From NCBI GenBank assembly GCA_030266325.1, contig JAJDHT010000002.1:52551-116550 (forward strand): a DNA stretch of 64,000 bases. Reading direction: 5' to 3'. Below are positions 28,238 through 37,439 of this stretch, piece by piece. The number at the start of each line of letters is the position of its first letter. Position 1 is the first letter of the stretch. This DNA is from Ruminococcaceae bacterium OttesenSCG-928-I18. Lineage in GTDB: Bacteria; Bacillota; Clostridia; Oscillospirales; Ruminococcaceae. The notes beneath the pieces are model-generated. The model did not search any database and was not told the DNA's origin. It saw only the letters and a list, made by a program, of their open reading frames with translations. The translations under genes and the position numbers were made by a program.

Positions 28238-29986
28238 TTATTCGGGAATCTCACGCACCGTGCCGTGCTGGGTGTCTACCGAGATGAGGATGCCGTCCTT
28301 GATTTTTGAGGTGGCGCCGGTGGCGCCGACGATGACCGGCTTTCCGAGCGTGAGCCCCACGATGGCCGCATGGCTGCTCAGGCCGCCCTCCTCGGTGATT
28401 ACGGCGGCAGATTCCCGCATGGCGGAAAGCATCTCGTTCGAGGTGGAGGGTACGACGAGAATGTCGCCGTGTTTGAATTTTCCCTCGAGTTCGGCGGGGT
28501 CCACAATGACGCAGGAGCGGCCGATGGCGTTGTCGTCCCCGATGCCGGCCCCGGTGAGCAGTGCGTTGCCCACAAGATGCGCCTTCATCATGTTGGTGGT
28601 GCCCGAGACCCCGACGGGCACACCGGCCGTGATCACCAAAAGGTCCCCATCTTTTACAAGCCCGGCTTTTTTTGCCGCGGCGACGGAGAGGCTGATCATG
28701 GCGTCGGTGTTTTCAGCAAAGGGCATGAGGATGGGTATGATACCCCAGGAGAGAGCCAGCTGCCTGCAGACCCTGTGGTCCATGACACAGGCGATGATGG
28801 GGGTGTCGGGACGGTATTTGCTGAGCATCCGCGCGGTCTCACCGCTCTGGGTCACGGTGACAATGGCGTCGGCGCGGATGTCGAGTGCGGTTTGACAGGT
28901 GGCGTGCGCCACGGCATCGGTGACGGTGAGCCGGTTTTCCTCTTTGAAGTGGGCTTTAAACAGTTTTTGGTAGGAGATATCACTCTCCGTGCGTTCTGCG
29001 ATGGCGGCCATCGTGCGTACCGATTCGACCGGGTATTTACCCGCTGCCGTCTCCCCGCTGAGCATTATGGCGGAGGTGCCGTCATAGATGGCGTTGGCCA
29101 CGTCGGTGATCTCCGCGCGGGTGGGGCGGGGGTTTTCCATCATACTCTCCAGCATCTGCGTGGCCGTGATGGCCGGCCGCCCGCTGCTGTAGCAGCGCTC
29201 GATGAGCTTTTTCTGGAGGATGGGAATCTCGGTAAAGTCAATTTCGACGCCCATGTCTCCGCGGGCCACCATGATGCCGTCGGACACCGCGAGAATCTCG
29301 TCGATGTTGGAGACACCCTGCTGGTTTTCTATTTTTGCGATGATGCGGATGCCCTCGCCACCGTTTGCATCCAAAAGCCCACGGATATCCAGGATGTCCC
29401 GCGCCGAGCGCGTGAAGGAGGCGGCGACGAAATCGAAGCCCTGCTCCACGCCGAAAAGCAGGTCGGCACGGTCGACAGAGGAGAGATAGGGAAGAGAGAG
29501 GGAGACGCCGGGCACATTCACGCTTTTGTGGTCGGAGATCGGCCCGCTGTTGAGTACCTCACAGAGGATTTCCTCCCCGTGGATTTCCGATACACGCAGC
29601 TCGATCAGGCCATCGTCTAAAAGGATATTCGTCCCGATCGAAACATCCTCATAGAGGTTTTTAAAGGTGATGGAAGCTACGGTTTCGTCCCCCACAACCT
29701 CGCGGGGCGTCAGCACAAACTTTTGGCCCGCTGTGAGCTGGGCGACGCCTTTGGCAAAAGTGCCGAGGCGGATTTCGGGCCCCTTCGTGTCCAAAAGGGC
29801 CGCGACAGGCAGGTTGAGCGCCGTACGCTGCGTTTTCAGCTTCTCGAGGCGGCCCTTGTGTTCCTCATGGCTGCCGTGGGAAAAGTTATACCTCGCCACA
29901 TTCATACCGGCCAGGATCATCTCCCGCAGGACATCTTCCCTGTCGGTGGCGGGGCCGAGCGTGCAGACGATTTTTGTCTTTCGCAT
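28238..29986 (-). CDS. pyk: Pyruvate kinase with C-terminal PEP-utilising domain
   Basis: KIVCTLGPATDRED, DTKGPEIRLG, GIMVARGDMGVEI, TQMLESM, C-terminal EGGLSSHAAIVGLTLGKPVIVGA. Confidence 0.96.
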   Translation of the reverse strand: MRKTKIVCTLGPATDREDVLREMILAGMNVARYNFSHGSHEEHKGRLEKLKTQRTALNLPVAALLDTKGPEIRLGTFAKGVAQLTAGQKFVLTPREVVGDETVASITFKNLYEDVSIGTNILLDDGLIELRVSEIHGEEILCEVLNSGPISDHKSVNVPGVSLSLPYLSSVDRADLLFGVEQGFDFVAASFTRSARDILDIRGLLDANGGEGIRIIAKIENQQGVSNIDEILAVSDGIMVARGDMGVEIDFTEIPILQKKLIERCYSSGRPAITATQMLESMMENPRPTRAEITDVANAIYDGTSAIMLSGETAAGKYPVESVRTMAAIAERTESDISYQKLFKAHFKEENRLTVTDAVAHATCQTALDIRADAIVTVTQSGETARMLSKYRPDTPIIACVMDHRVCRQLALSWGIIPILMPFAENTDAMISLSVAAAKKAGLVKDGDLLVITAGVPVGVSGTTNMMKAHLVGNALLTGAGIGDDNAIGRSCVIVDPAELEGKFKHGDILVVPSTSNEMLSAMRESAAVITEEGGLSSHAAIVGLTLGKPVIVGATGATSKIKDGILISVDTQHGTVREIPE

Positions 29987-30141
29987 GATATACCTCCCCG
30001 GTGTGCGTACAAACGGTCAGACCATAAGTCTCTTTGGTATTATAGCTTCCGGTGCGCAATACTGCAAGTTGTGGTATACTAAAAAAATAGTAGTGGAACG
30101 TAAATAAGCGAGGACCTTTGTGGGAAAAACCGGAGGAAAAA

Positions 30142-31311
30142 ATGAAAAAGCGTGTCTTTTTAATGGTGCTGGACAGTTTTGGCATCGGCGGGGCCGACGA
30201 TGCCGCCGCATACGGGGACGAGGGTAGCAACACGCTGGCGGCCATTGCCAAAAGTGCTCAGTGGAACGTGCCAAACCTCACGGGCCTGGGGCTATTTCAA
30301 ATAGATGGTGTGGTGCCGTCTTCCCCGCCTCAGAAGGCAGGGGGAGCCTATGGGAGGCTTGTGGAGCTGAGCGCCGGAAAAGACACGACGGTGGGGCACT
30401 GGGAGTTGGCCGGGCTAGTGAGCCAAAAGCCGCTGCCCACCTATCCGAAGGGCTTGCCGAGGGAGATGCTGGAGGCCTTTGAGAGAAAAATTGGGCGCAA
30501 GACCTTGTGCGGGCTGCCCTATTCGGGCACACAGGTTTTGCGTGACTACGGAGCCGAGCACATGAAAACGGGATTTCCCATCGTGTACACCAGCGCCGAC
30601 AGTGTCTTCCAGATAGCGGGGCATGAGGGGATCCTGCCTGTTGCGGAATTGTACGAAATGTGCGAGACGGCGAGAGAGATGCTGCAGGGAGAGTGGGGCG
30701 TGGGGCGTGTGATTGCCCGCCCGTTTGAAGGGGATGCCCCCGAGACCTTTCGTCGCACGGCCCGAAGGCATGACTATTCCTTGCCCCCGCCGGGGGAGAC
30801 CCTGCTCGATGTGCTGGCGGCCGCCGGCCAGGACGTGATTGGCGTGGGAAAGATCGGCGACATTTTTGCGGGCAGGGGTGTCACCGAGGTGTTGAAGACC
30901 TCTGGCAACCGCGACGGCATGGAGAAGACATCGGCGCTTGTGAACCGTGATTTTGAGGGGCTATGTTTTGTGAATTTGGTGGATTTCGACATGATATACG
31001 GTCATCGCAACGATGTGCACGGATATGCGAAGGCAATGAGCGAATTTGACGACTGGCTTGGCGGATTTCTGCCAAGGCTGCGACCCGAAGACCTCTTGCT
31101 GATCACAGCCGACCATGGCTGCGACCCCTCCACACCATCGACCGACCACAGCCGGGAAAATGTGCCCCTGCTTGTGGCGGGGACAAGCATAAAACCCGGC
31201 AGCAACTTCGGCACAAAACCATGCTTTGGCTGTGTGGCAAACACCGTGGCGGCCTATCTGGAAGTGAAAAGCGACCTGGAAGGGGAAAACCTGTTGCCGT
31301 ATATAACATAG
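30142..31311 (+). CDS. deoB: Phosphopentomutase
   Basis: KKRVFLMVLDSFGIGGADDA, GKDTTVGHWELAG, DLLLITADHGCDPSTPSTDHSRENVPLL. Confidence 0.96.
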   Translation: MKKRVFLMVLDSFGIGGADDAAAYGDEGSNTLAAIAKSAQWNVPNLTGLGLFQIDGVVPSSPPQKAGGAYGRLVELSAGKDTTVGHWELAGLVSQKPLPTYPKGLPREMLEAFERKIGRKTLCGLPYSGTQVLRDYGAEHMKTGFPIVYTSADSVFQIAGHEGILPVAELYEMCETAREMLQGEWGVGRVIARPFEGDAPETFRRTARRHDYSLPPPGETLLDVLAAAGQDVIGVGKIGDIFAGRGVTEVLKTSGNRDGMEKTSALVNRDFEGLCFVNLVDFDMIYGHRNDVHGYAKAMSEFDDWLGGFLPRLRPEDLLLITADHGCDPSTPSTDHSRENVPLLVAGTSIKPGSNFGTKPCFGCVANTVAAYLEVKSDLEGENLLPYIT

Positions 31312-31469
31312 ACCTGCCGCAGGTTTCGGGGAGAAAGGAAGCGCCGGATTTGGACAATGCTATATTGGACAATACTATAATGGAAATAAGGCACTTTTGA
31401 AGAAAGTAAAGAACCGCGCTCGTTTTGGTAACAGAAGGAAAACTACACAAAGCGAGGAGGTTATGGAGA

Positions 31470-31586
31470 ATGCATATGATCGTGACGCTGATGATGGCCG
31501 TTATGGTTTTCGCCTCAATCCTCATCCTGACGGCAAAAGAAACAGAAGGAAAGGCGAACCGGCCCGACAACCATGTGGAATCTTAA
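31470..31586 (+). CDS. Putative 38-aa single-TM peptide
   Basis: MHMIVTLMMAVMVFASILILTAKETEGKANRPDNHVES, AGGAGG RBS 9 nt upstream. Confidence 0.4.
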   Translation: MHMIVTLMMAVMVFASILILTAKETEGKANRPDNHVES

Positions 31587-31664
31587 CAAGGTAGCATTCC
31601 ATAAGGGATAGGACATGGCCAGCTAGCAGCCGGGGCCAAAGCAGCAAAGCTTCCATATGAGAGT

Positions 31665-31705
31665 GCTGGCAGTTGTGGATAGATCACAGCTGCCGGTGCT
31701 TTTCT
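31665..31705 (+). terminator. Terminator-like hairpin
   Basis: GCTGGCAGTTGTG...CACAGCTGCCGGT then TTTTCTTTTTG. Confidence 0.5.
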
Positions 31706-31769
31706 TTTTGTCGATTGCGGTGAAAGAGGAAGCGGTCAAGTAATAATGTAAAAGGATTTGATACAAAAT

Positions 31770-31812
31770 GAAAATCAGCTTTCCACTGTTGAGAGACGGA
31801 AAGCTGATTTTC
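31770..31812 (-). terminator. Terminator of tRNA operon
   Basis: GAAAATCAGCTTTCC-N13-GGAAAGCTGATTTTC, 15-bp perfect stem. Confidence 0.6.
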
Positions 31813-31823
31813 ATCAATGATTC

Positions 31824-31899
<76 letters not shown>

Positions 31900-31907
31900 C
31901 TGCAAAA

Positions 31908-31984
31908 TGGCGACCCGGATGGGACTTGAACCCACGGCCTCTAGCGTGACAGGCTAGCGTTCTAACCAACTGAACTACCGGGCC
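31908..31984 (-). tRNA. tRNA-Asp (GTC)
   Basis: GGCCCGGTAGTTCAGTTGGTTAGAACGCTAGCCTGTCACGCTAG...GGTTCAAGTCCCATCCGGGTCGCCA. Confidence 0.93.
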
Positions 31985-32016
31985 GTAACCGCACAAAATA
32001 TGATTTTGCACGGCTT

Positions 32017-32065
32017 TGGCAGGGGCAGAAGGATTTGAACCCTCGGCACGCGGTTTTGGAGACTG
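32017..32065 (-). other. Prophage att site: 3' fragment of tRNA-Trp
   Basis: Minus strand GTCTCCAAAACCGCGTGCCGAGGGTTCAAATCCTTCTGCCCCTGCCA matches tRNA-Trp (CCA) from anticodon loop to CCA; sequence 5' of it is not tRNA-like. Confidence 0.8.
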
Positions 32066-32151
32066 GCACAAATCCGCCTACCATGCGGCTTTGCGGCGTT
32101 AGAGCCACACTTAGAGCCACATCGGTCTTTTCAGACAACGATGTTATTATA

Positions 32152-33288
32152 CTATACGGACTCTTCTTTTGCAATATTTGTTTCGCTTTTTTCCACGAAA
32201 CTGTTCAACTTATTCCGAGCGTCTTCAATCGTGTTGTCAGTGGTGTGGGTGTAAATCTTACTCGTTACTCGAATGTCTGAGTGGCCCATTAAATAACGAG
32301 CCACGTTGATCGGCACGCCCGCGTCTTGTAAATCTGTACAGTAGGTATGCCTAAGACAATAGGGGACTAAATCGGGGGCCACAACACTAAGCTGTATACG
32401 GTTTCGGTAGAGCGTGGCTCCCAGGTAGATGTCGAGTGACCGTTTGAAGTTGTGCCAGAAACTCACCATGCTCCGTTCAATGTGCCGTTTGCCCGACTGG
32501 GGTTTTGTAACAACAGGGTCAAATGGGCCTCTCTGTGCAGAACGTAGGTGGGGGAGAAGTGTGTCGGGAATCGGAATATCGCGAACGCCAGCGTCGCTTT
32601 TTGGTTTTCCGATTTCGGTGGTGTGAGACTTCATCGCCTGTTCGACGTGAATGATCTTTTTCTCAAGGTCAACATGCCGCCAATCGAGAGCACGGGTCTC
32701 GCCAGGGCGCAAACCGCAATAGAGCATAAGTTTCACCCAGAGTCCCGCAGGATGTGTCTCTGCCACAGCGAGGATGGCTTTGCGCTCTGCGTCGGTGATG
32801 CTGCGGTGAGTGCCTTCTTTGGCTGCAGGAAGTTCAAGGTATTCGGCAGGATTCTTTGGGATGAGGCCGGAAGCGTGTGCCCTGCGGAACATGCCACGAA
32901 GAGTGTCCCGCAACTTTTTTAGATCAGACTTACTTTTGCCAGAGCGGGAGTTGATGATTTTTTGAAGCTGGACATCTTTGATATTCTTGATTTGATTCTT
33001 TCCGATTGCGGGAACGATTACCCCATCGATCAAGCCTCGGTATCGTTTGTATTGGGCCTCTCCTACTATCGGGCGCTTGTAAACCTCTAGCCACTCTTCC
33101 GCCCACTTTTTGACAGTCATGCTGCTCGATACGCCGGTCTCACCTTGCTTTAACTGTTCCTCATAACGAGCTGCTTTTTTATCGGCCTCTTTTTGGCTGA
33201 CCTTGCTCTTGCGTTCATAGCGCACGCCATCGAAAATGAATGTAGACCGAAAGTAGCCGCCTTTGGGTGGCTCTTTCTTTTTGGGCAT
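32152..33288 (-). CDS. Phage tyrosine-type integrase
   Basis: LMLYCGLRPGETRALDWRHVD...YCLRHTYCTDLQDAGVPINVARYLMGHSDIRVTSKIYTH. Confidence 0.95.
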   Translation of the reverse strand: MPKKKEPPKGGYFRSTFIFDGVRYERKSKVSQKEADKKAARYEEQLKQGETGVSSSMTVKKWAEEWLEVYKRPIVGEAQYKRYRGLIDGVIVPAIGKNQIKNIKDVQLQKIINSRSGKSKSDLKKLRDTLRGMFRRAHASGLIPKNPAEYLELPAAKEGTHRSITDAERKAILAVAETHPAGLWVKLMLYCGLRPGETRALDWRHVDLEKKIIHVEQAMKSHTTEIGKPKSDAGVRDIPIPDTLLPHLRSAQRGPFDPVVTKPQSGKRHIERSMVSFWHNFKRSLDIYLGATLYRNRIQLSVVAPDLVPYCLRHTYCTDLQDAGVPINVARYLMGHSDIRVTSKIYTHTTDNTIEDARNKLNSFVEKSETNIAKEESV

Positions 33289-33301
33289 CTTTATCACCTC
33301 C

Positions 33302-33745
33302 TCAATGATAAAAAGAGAGCTCCAGCAACCTTGCATCAACATTGTGCGTGTCCACGTTCAAACATTCAGCCATTTCGACATAGGTGAGTTCCAAGTCCCT
33401 GTACATCGGTGCGCCACCCAGCCAAAAGTGCAGGGCGAACTTGTCAGCACTATTCTCGTAGCGGCCAGGCTCCATAAACGTACGGCTGTCCATGAAAGCC
33501 CGATTGAGTCCTTGGTGCCGGAAGTGATGGCCCAGTTCGTGGGAACACACAAAGAATCTCACATGCCACGGTAAATCGTCTGCGAGGAAGATAAACGGAA
33601 AATCTCTGATCTTTGTGTACATGCCGCGCATTTCAAGCAAGGGCTGCTCGACGACGGTAATGCCTTCCTGGTGGGCGACAACAAATGGGTCACGCGTGCC
33701 GTATTGGCTTGTTATACGTTCCGCGTGTGCTATTATTTCACTCAT
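33302..33745 (-). CDS. ImmA/IrrE family metallopeptidase
   Basis: CSHELGHHFRHQ (HExxH-like) beside phage repressor. Confidence 0.88.
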   Translation of the reverse strand: MSEIIAHAERITSQYGTRDPFVVAHQEGITVVEQPLLEMRGMYTKIRDFPFIFLADDLPWHVRFFVCSHELGHHFRHQGLNRAFMDSRTFMEPGRYENSADKFALHFWLGGAPMYRDLELTYVEMAECLNVDTHNVDARLLELSFYH

Positions 33746-34158
33746 TCGTCCTTTTTCTCCTTCTCCATCTGACGAGCCATGGTGACGCCGGTGGTCAGCG
33801 CTGACCTCAGCGCCGCAATTGCTTCGGGGCTGGCAGGCTTGCCGTCCAACATAAGCGTGGAGGATGAAGCGGGTGATATATTGGACAGCAGCATATCGAC
33901 CTCTTCGTCGATGGAAATTTCGGAGGGGGTGGATTCCGCCTCGGTGCGGCCCTCCGCGTCTTCAAGACCAAGAAGATAGCCCGGCGTGGTTCTGAGAACT
34001 TTCGCCAGCGGTCTGATAACGTCGATCGGCATCTTTTCGATATCTCCGTTCTCATAACGGAATATTGTTGAGCGCGACACGCCAAGTTTATCGGCTACAA
34101 CGTCGGCAGACATGTCGAGCTCTTTTCGTCTTGCTTTTATTCTCTCCGCGGTAGTCAT
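33742..34158 (-). CDS. CI-like XRE family repressor
   Basis: MTTAERIKARRKELDMSADVVADKLGVSRSTIFRYENGDIEKMPIDVIRPLAKVLRTTPGYLLG. Confidence 0.93.
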   Translation of the reverse strand: MTTAERIKARRKELDMSADVVADKLGVSRSTIFRYENGDIEKMPIDVIRPLAKVLRTTPGYLLGLEDAEGRTEAESTPSEISIDEEVDMLLSNISPASSSTLMLDGKPASPEAIAALRSALTTGVTMARQMEKEKKDE

Positions 34159-34192
34159 AGTCTTTCACCTCGTATAATAGGGAAGTACCTTT

Positions 34193-34335
34193 ATTATATC
34201 CGATATGTCGCATTATTGCAACCAGTAAAGTTGCACAAACTGGGACAAGTTTTCTTGTCGCTTTTTCGCCACAATTAAGTGTTGCGTTACAGCGACCGCT
34301 GTGATATGATAAACCCATAGTCGCAATAACGCTAC
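34193..34335. promoter_or_regulatory. Divergent cI/cro promoter-operator region with four 16-bp operators
   Basis: Minus TTGCAA-N17-TATAAT (34193-34221); plus TTGCGT-N17-TATGAT (34282-34310); operators 34207-34222, 34257-34272, 34281-34296, 34320-34335. Confidence 0.75.
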
Positions 34336-34353
34336 CTACGAGGAGGTGTGAAC

Positions 34354-34560
34354 ATGACAGATGTGAAGGCTTTGGTAGGTATAATGGAACAACGCGGCAA
34401 ATCCAAGAGGGCGACTGCGAAGGCGCTAAAAATCAATAGAACAACGCTATACCGCAAGCTTGAGGGCGAAGGAAAATCCTTCACAGTGGGAGAGGTTCGA
34501 GAGCTCATCGATTTTCTCGGCCTGACTCGGGACGAGGTGTACGCAATTTTTTTGTCTTAA
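34354..34560 (+). CDS. Cro-like small HTH protein
   Basis: MTDVKALVGIMEQRGKSKRATAKALKINRTTLYRKLEGEGKSFTVGEVRELIDFLGLTRDEVYAIFLS. Confidence 0.75.
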   Translation: MTDVKALVGIMEQRGKSKRATAKALKINRTTLYRKLEGEGKSFTVGEVRELIDFLGLTRDEVYAIFLS

Positions 34561-34753
34561 TGGTCGCATTTACGCTACCATCAGAACGGAGTAAACCTGT
34601 GAACATACCCGTCGGCAGCATCACCATTTCACCTGAAAGCGGCCTCAGTGATGGATTCGGACTCCGCAATTTTTCCGGGTCCTCTTACCGAAATGCCCAA
34701 CAGCATATACGCGGCCTATGAGGACGCTAAAGAAGTAACCAGAGGTATTGACC

Positions 34754-35005
34754 ATGACCAACACAGAGGCAGTTCGTTTCCTGCTCACCATATACCCCGA
34801 ATACAAGGGCATGCTGCTGTTCAACACAAAAGACCTAGCCCGAGTCTACATGCGAGGTAACGAACGGAAAATGCGTGAGTTTTTGATTAAGAATTCTGTT
34901 CCATTCTACCTCGCTGATACTGGCAGCAAACGGTACAACATCTACGAGGTTCAGGAAGAAGTGACCCGAACCCGCTGGGCGCAGAAAGGAGTTTCTGATG
35001 ACTAA
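34754..35005 (+). CDS. Small phage protein, possible DNA-binding
   Basis: MTNTEAVRFLLTIYPEYKGMLLFNTKDLARVYMRGNERKMREFLIKN. Confidence 0.5.
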   Translation: MTNTEAVRFLLTIYPEYKGMLLFNTKDLARVYMRGNERKMREFLIKNSVPFYLADTGSKRYNIYEVQEEVTRTRWAQKGVSDD

Positions 35006-35171
35006 GCCAGTGACTCGATCTATACAAACCCTACTGTTCATCATCATCATTGCACTGATATGCCTGCCCATGAAATCGCTGATAGCGTGGTCGCTGGTAA
35101 TATGGGCGGCCGGGTATTGGATAAATAGGCTGGAAAGGAGGGAGAAAAATGGAAAACCTACAAGAACATGA
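34998..35171 (+). CDS. Small membrane protein (57 aa)
   Basis: MTKPVTRSIQTLLFIIIIALICLPMKSLIAWSLVIWAAGYWINRLERREKNGKPTRT; overlaps neighbours at both ends; below track cutoff. Confidence 0.5.
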   Translation: MTKPVTRSIQTLLFIIIIALICLPMKSLIAWSLVIWAAGYWINRLERREKNGKPTRT

Positions 35172-35379
35172 TGTGTATAACGGCAACCCCATCATGATAT
35201 CGGTATCCCTTGTTGAATACCGGGACCTGGTCTGGTTCAAGGCAACGGCCGGTGGAGATCTGGACGCACTATACACCGAAAGTTTACGGTTAAGTGCTCG
35301 TATTGCAGAACTGGAAGCAGAATTGGCCGAAAAAGAAAAACCCGCCAGTGCTTACGACACTGACGAGTCGGGTGTATAA
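35149..35379 (+). CDS. Phage hypothetical protein
   Basis: 76 aa ORF, AGGAGGGAG RBS. Confidence 0.5.
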   Translation: MENLQEHDVYNGNPIMISVSLVEYRDLVWFKATAGGDLDALYTESLRLSARIAELEAELAEKEKPASAYDTDESGV

Positions 35380-35435
35380 AGCTGGGGAAACTTTATCCAC
35401 GCCCTCATTATACAAAGAATTGAGGTAAAAATCAA

Positions 35436-35897
35436 ATGGAAAACAAAATGACCGTAACCCTGACGATGGACGAGGGAACAACAGCGTTGCTGCAGCGCGT
35501 AGCCGAGGGACTAGAACGGATGCATGATCAAAATGGCACAAATAGTGCTGCAGTTAATAACACACAAGCGTATCAGACCACAGTGAATAATTCGCTAGTC
35601 TCAGAAACAGCAGTGCCGTCAACTGCAGCACCTCAGCCCACTGTGCAACCTGTTCAGGCCGCGCCTGTGCCGCCGGTGGCACCGCAGCCGGTTGCACAGC
35701 CGACAATACCGACGACCGAAAGGACGTACGCCCTGGATGATCTGGCGCGGGCGGGAGCAAGCCTGATGGACACAGGCAAAAGCGGAGAGGCGATGGCCCT
35801 GCTGGGCCAGTTCGGAATTCAGACTTTGACGCAATTGCCGCCTGAACGCTACGGCGAATATGCTACCGCATTGCGGGGACTGGGGGCGAAAATCTGA
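35436..35897 (+). CDS. Phage hypothetical protein, Pro/Ala-rich centre
   Basis: ORF in colinear early operon. Confidence 0.55.
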   Translation: MENKMTVTLTMDEGTTALLQRVAEGLERMHDQNGTNSAAVNNTQAYQTTVNNSLVSETAVPSTAAPQPTVQPVQAAPVPPVAPQPVAQPTIPTTERTYALDDLARAGASLMDTGKSGEAMALLGQFGIQTLTQLPPERYGEYATALRGLGAKI

Positions 35898-36085
35898 TGA
35901 GAGACAAATTTGTGTTGTTTGCGCCGGGCCCTGCGGATAGTGACAGAAAGGGTGTTGTGCGCCTGACGCCCAACTGCTATGAGAAAGTGGCAGTGCTGAA
36001 ACAAGAGACCGGCATCAGCATGGGGCGGATCATTGAGCAGTGTATCGACTTTGCCCTGGAACACATGGAGGATGACGATGCCTGA
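35897..36085 (+). CDS. Phage hypothetical protein (small)
   Basis: 62 aa, start overlaps preceding stop. Confidence 0.5.
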   Translation: MRDKFVLFAPGPADSDRKGVVRLTPNCYEKVAVLKQETGISMGRIIEQCIDFALEHMEDDDA

Positions 36086-37226
36086 TAGACACGCGAAGCT
36101 CTCGCCCTCATCAGCGGAGCGGTGGATGAACTGCCCGGGGTCGGTAAAACTGACCGCGGACATGCCGGACACCGTGAGCGAGTATGCCGAGGCAGGGCGC
36201 TTGGCCCATTCCATCGGTGAACTGAAACTGAGAAAGCGGTTCCTTACAGGCGTGGGCAAAAAGACCTATGACAAAAAGATGGCCGAGTATGCCGCCCTCC
36301 CACTGTATGCGCCGGAGATGCTGCACACGACGGATGAATACCTGGAATACATCGAAGAGCTATACACTGGCCGCCCTGCCAAGCCCTATATGGTGGTGGA
36401 AAAGGAAGTTGACCTTTCGGACTTCATCCCTGAGGCGTTTGGTACCGCCGACTGTATCTTGATTGGCGGCGGCGTGATGGACGTGGTGGACTACAAACAC
36501 GGCCAAGGTGTACCCGTTGCCGCAGAGGACAATGCGCAGATGAAGTGCTACGCCCTGGGCGCACTGATGGCATACCGGCTGTTTTACGACATTGGCACAG
36601 TGAACCTGCACATTGTGCAGCCCCGGAATGGCGGAACCCAAAGCTGGAGCCTCACCCGGGATGAGCTGATTGACTGGGGGGTGCAGGTGCTACGGCCGGC
36701 GGCCAAAGAAGCATTCGAGGGCAGCGACCGTTTCCAGGAGGGTGAGCACTGCCGGTTTTGTAAAGCCAAGGCCACCTGCAAGGCCCGCAGCGATGTGTTC
36801 ACCGCGCTGGAAGACTTTGGGGAAAAGGCCCCGGAGCTCCTGAGTAATGAGGAGATCGGCGGGATTTTGGAAATTGGCCAGAGACTGAAAAAGTGGGTGT
36901 CCGACCTGGAAGAGTACAGCCTGGCCGCAGTGCTGCGAGGTGAGGAGATCCCCGGGTGGAAGGTTGTGGCTGGACGAAGCGTACGCAGTTTTGTTGACAC
37001 CGAGGCGGCCTTCGAGTCACTGAAAGAAGCCGGGGTGGAGACCGAACTGCTGTATGAGCGCAAACCCCTGAGCCTGGCACAGCTGGAAAAAATGCTGGGC
37101 AAAAAGAAATTCGGAGAGCTGGTGGGTGACCACATCGTGACTCCGATGGGCAAACCCACTCTAGTAGTGCAGAGTGACAAGCGCCCACCCTACAGCACGG
37201 CAGAGGAGGACTTCAAAAATGGCTGA
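36078..37226 (+). CDS. DUF2800-like (Cas4/RecB-type nuclease-like) phage protein
   Basis: MPDRHAKLSPSSAERWMNCPGSVKL...DVVDYKHGQGVPV...CRFCKAKATCKAR. Confidence 0.85.
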   Translation: MPDRHAKLSPSSAERWMNCPGSVKLTADMPDTVSEYAEAGRLAHSIGELKLRKRFLTGVGKKTYDKKMAEYAALPLYAPEMLHTTDEYLEYIEELYTGRPAKPYMVVEKEVDLSDFIPEAFGTADCILIGGGVMDVVDYKHGQGVPVAAEDNAQMKCYALGALMAYRLFYDIGTVNLHIVQPRNGGTQSWSLTRDELIDWGVQVLRPAAKEAFEGSDRFQEGEHCRFCKAKATCKARSDVFTALEDFGEKAPELLSNEEIGGILEIGQRLKKWVSDLEEYSLAAVLRGEEIPGWKVVAGRSVRSFVDTEAAFESLKEAGVETELLYERKPLSLAQLEKMLGKKKFGELVGDHIVTPMGKPTLVVQSDKRPPYSTAEEDFKNG

Positions 37227-37425
37227 CGTCATCTACACACCTGATGGCAAGGGGCACCCGATGCTTGGGCCGGATGACTTTACCCAGCTGATTAAGGACT
37301 ATGCCGGTAGAGACGCCGCCCAGTATGTGGCACGGTTGCAGGAGGAAGTGAACGATCTACAGGAAGAAGTAGAGGGATTGGAAGAAAAATTGAGTTGCCT
37401 GATTGAAAATTGGCCCGACGAATGA
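37219..37425 (+). CDS. Phage hypothetical protein
   Basis: MADVIYTPDGKGHPMLGPDDFTQLIKDYAGRDAAQYV. Confidence 0.5.
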   Translation: MADVIYTPDGKGHPMLGPDDFTQLIKDYAGRDAAQYVARLQEEVNDLQEEVEGLEEKLSCLIENWPDE

Positions 37426-37439
37426 AAAGGAGAGCAAAA

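Noticed and set aside
28370-29620. 416-aa plus-strand ORF inside pyk
   Set aside because: Antisense of pyruvate kinase
31590-31665. c-di-GMP (GEMM) riboswitch, suggested by GCAAAGC
   Set aside because: Other conserved parts of the aptamer are missing
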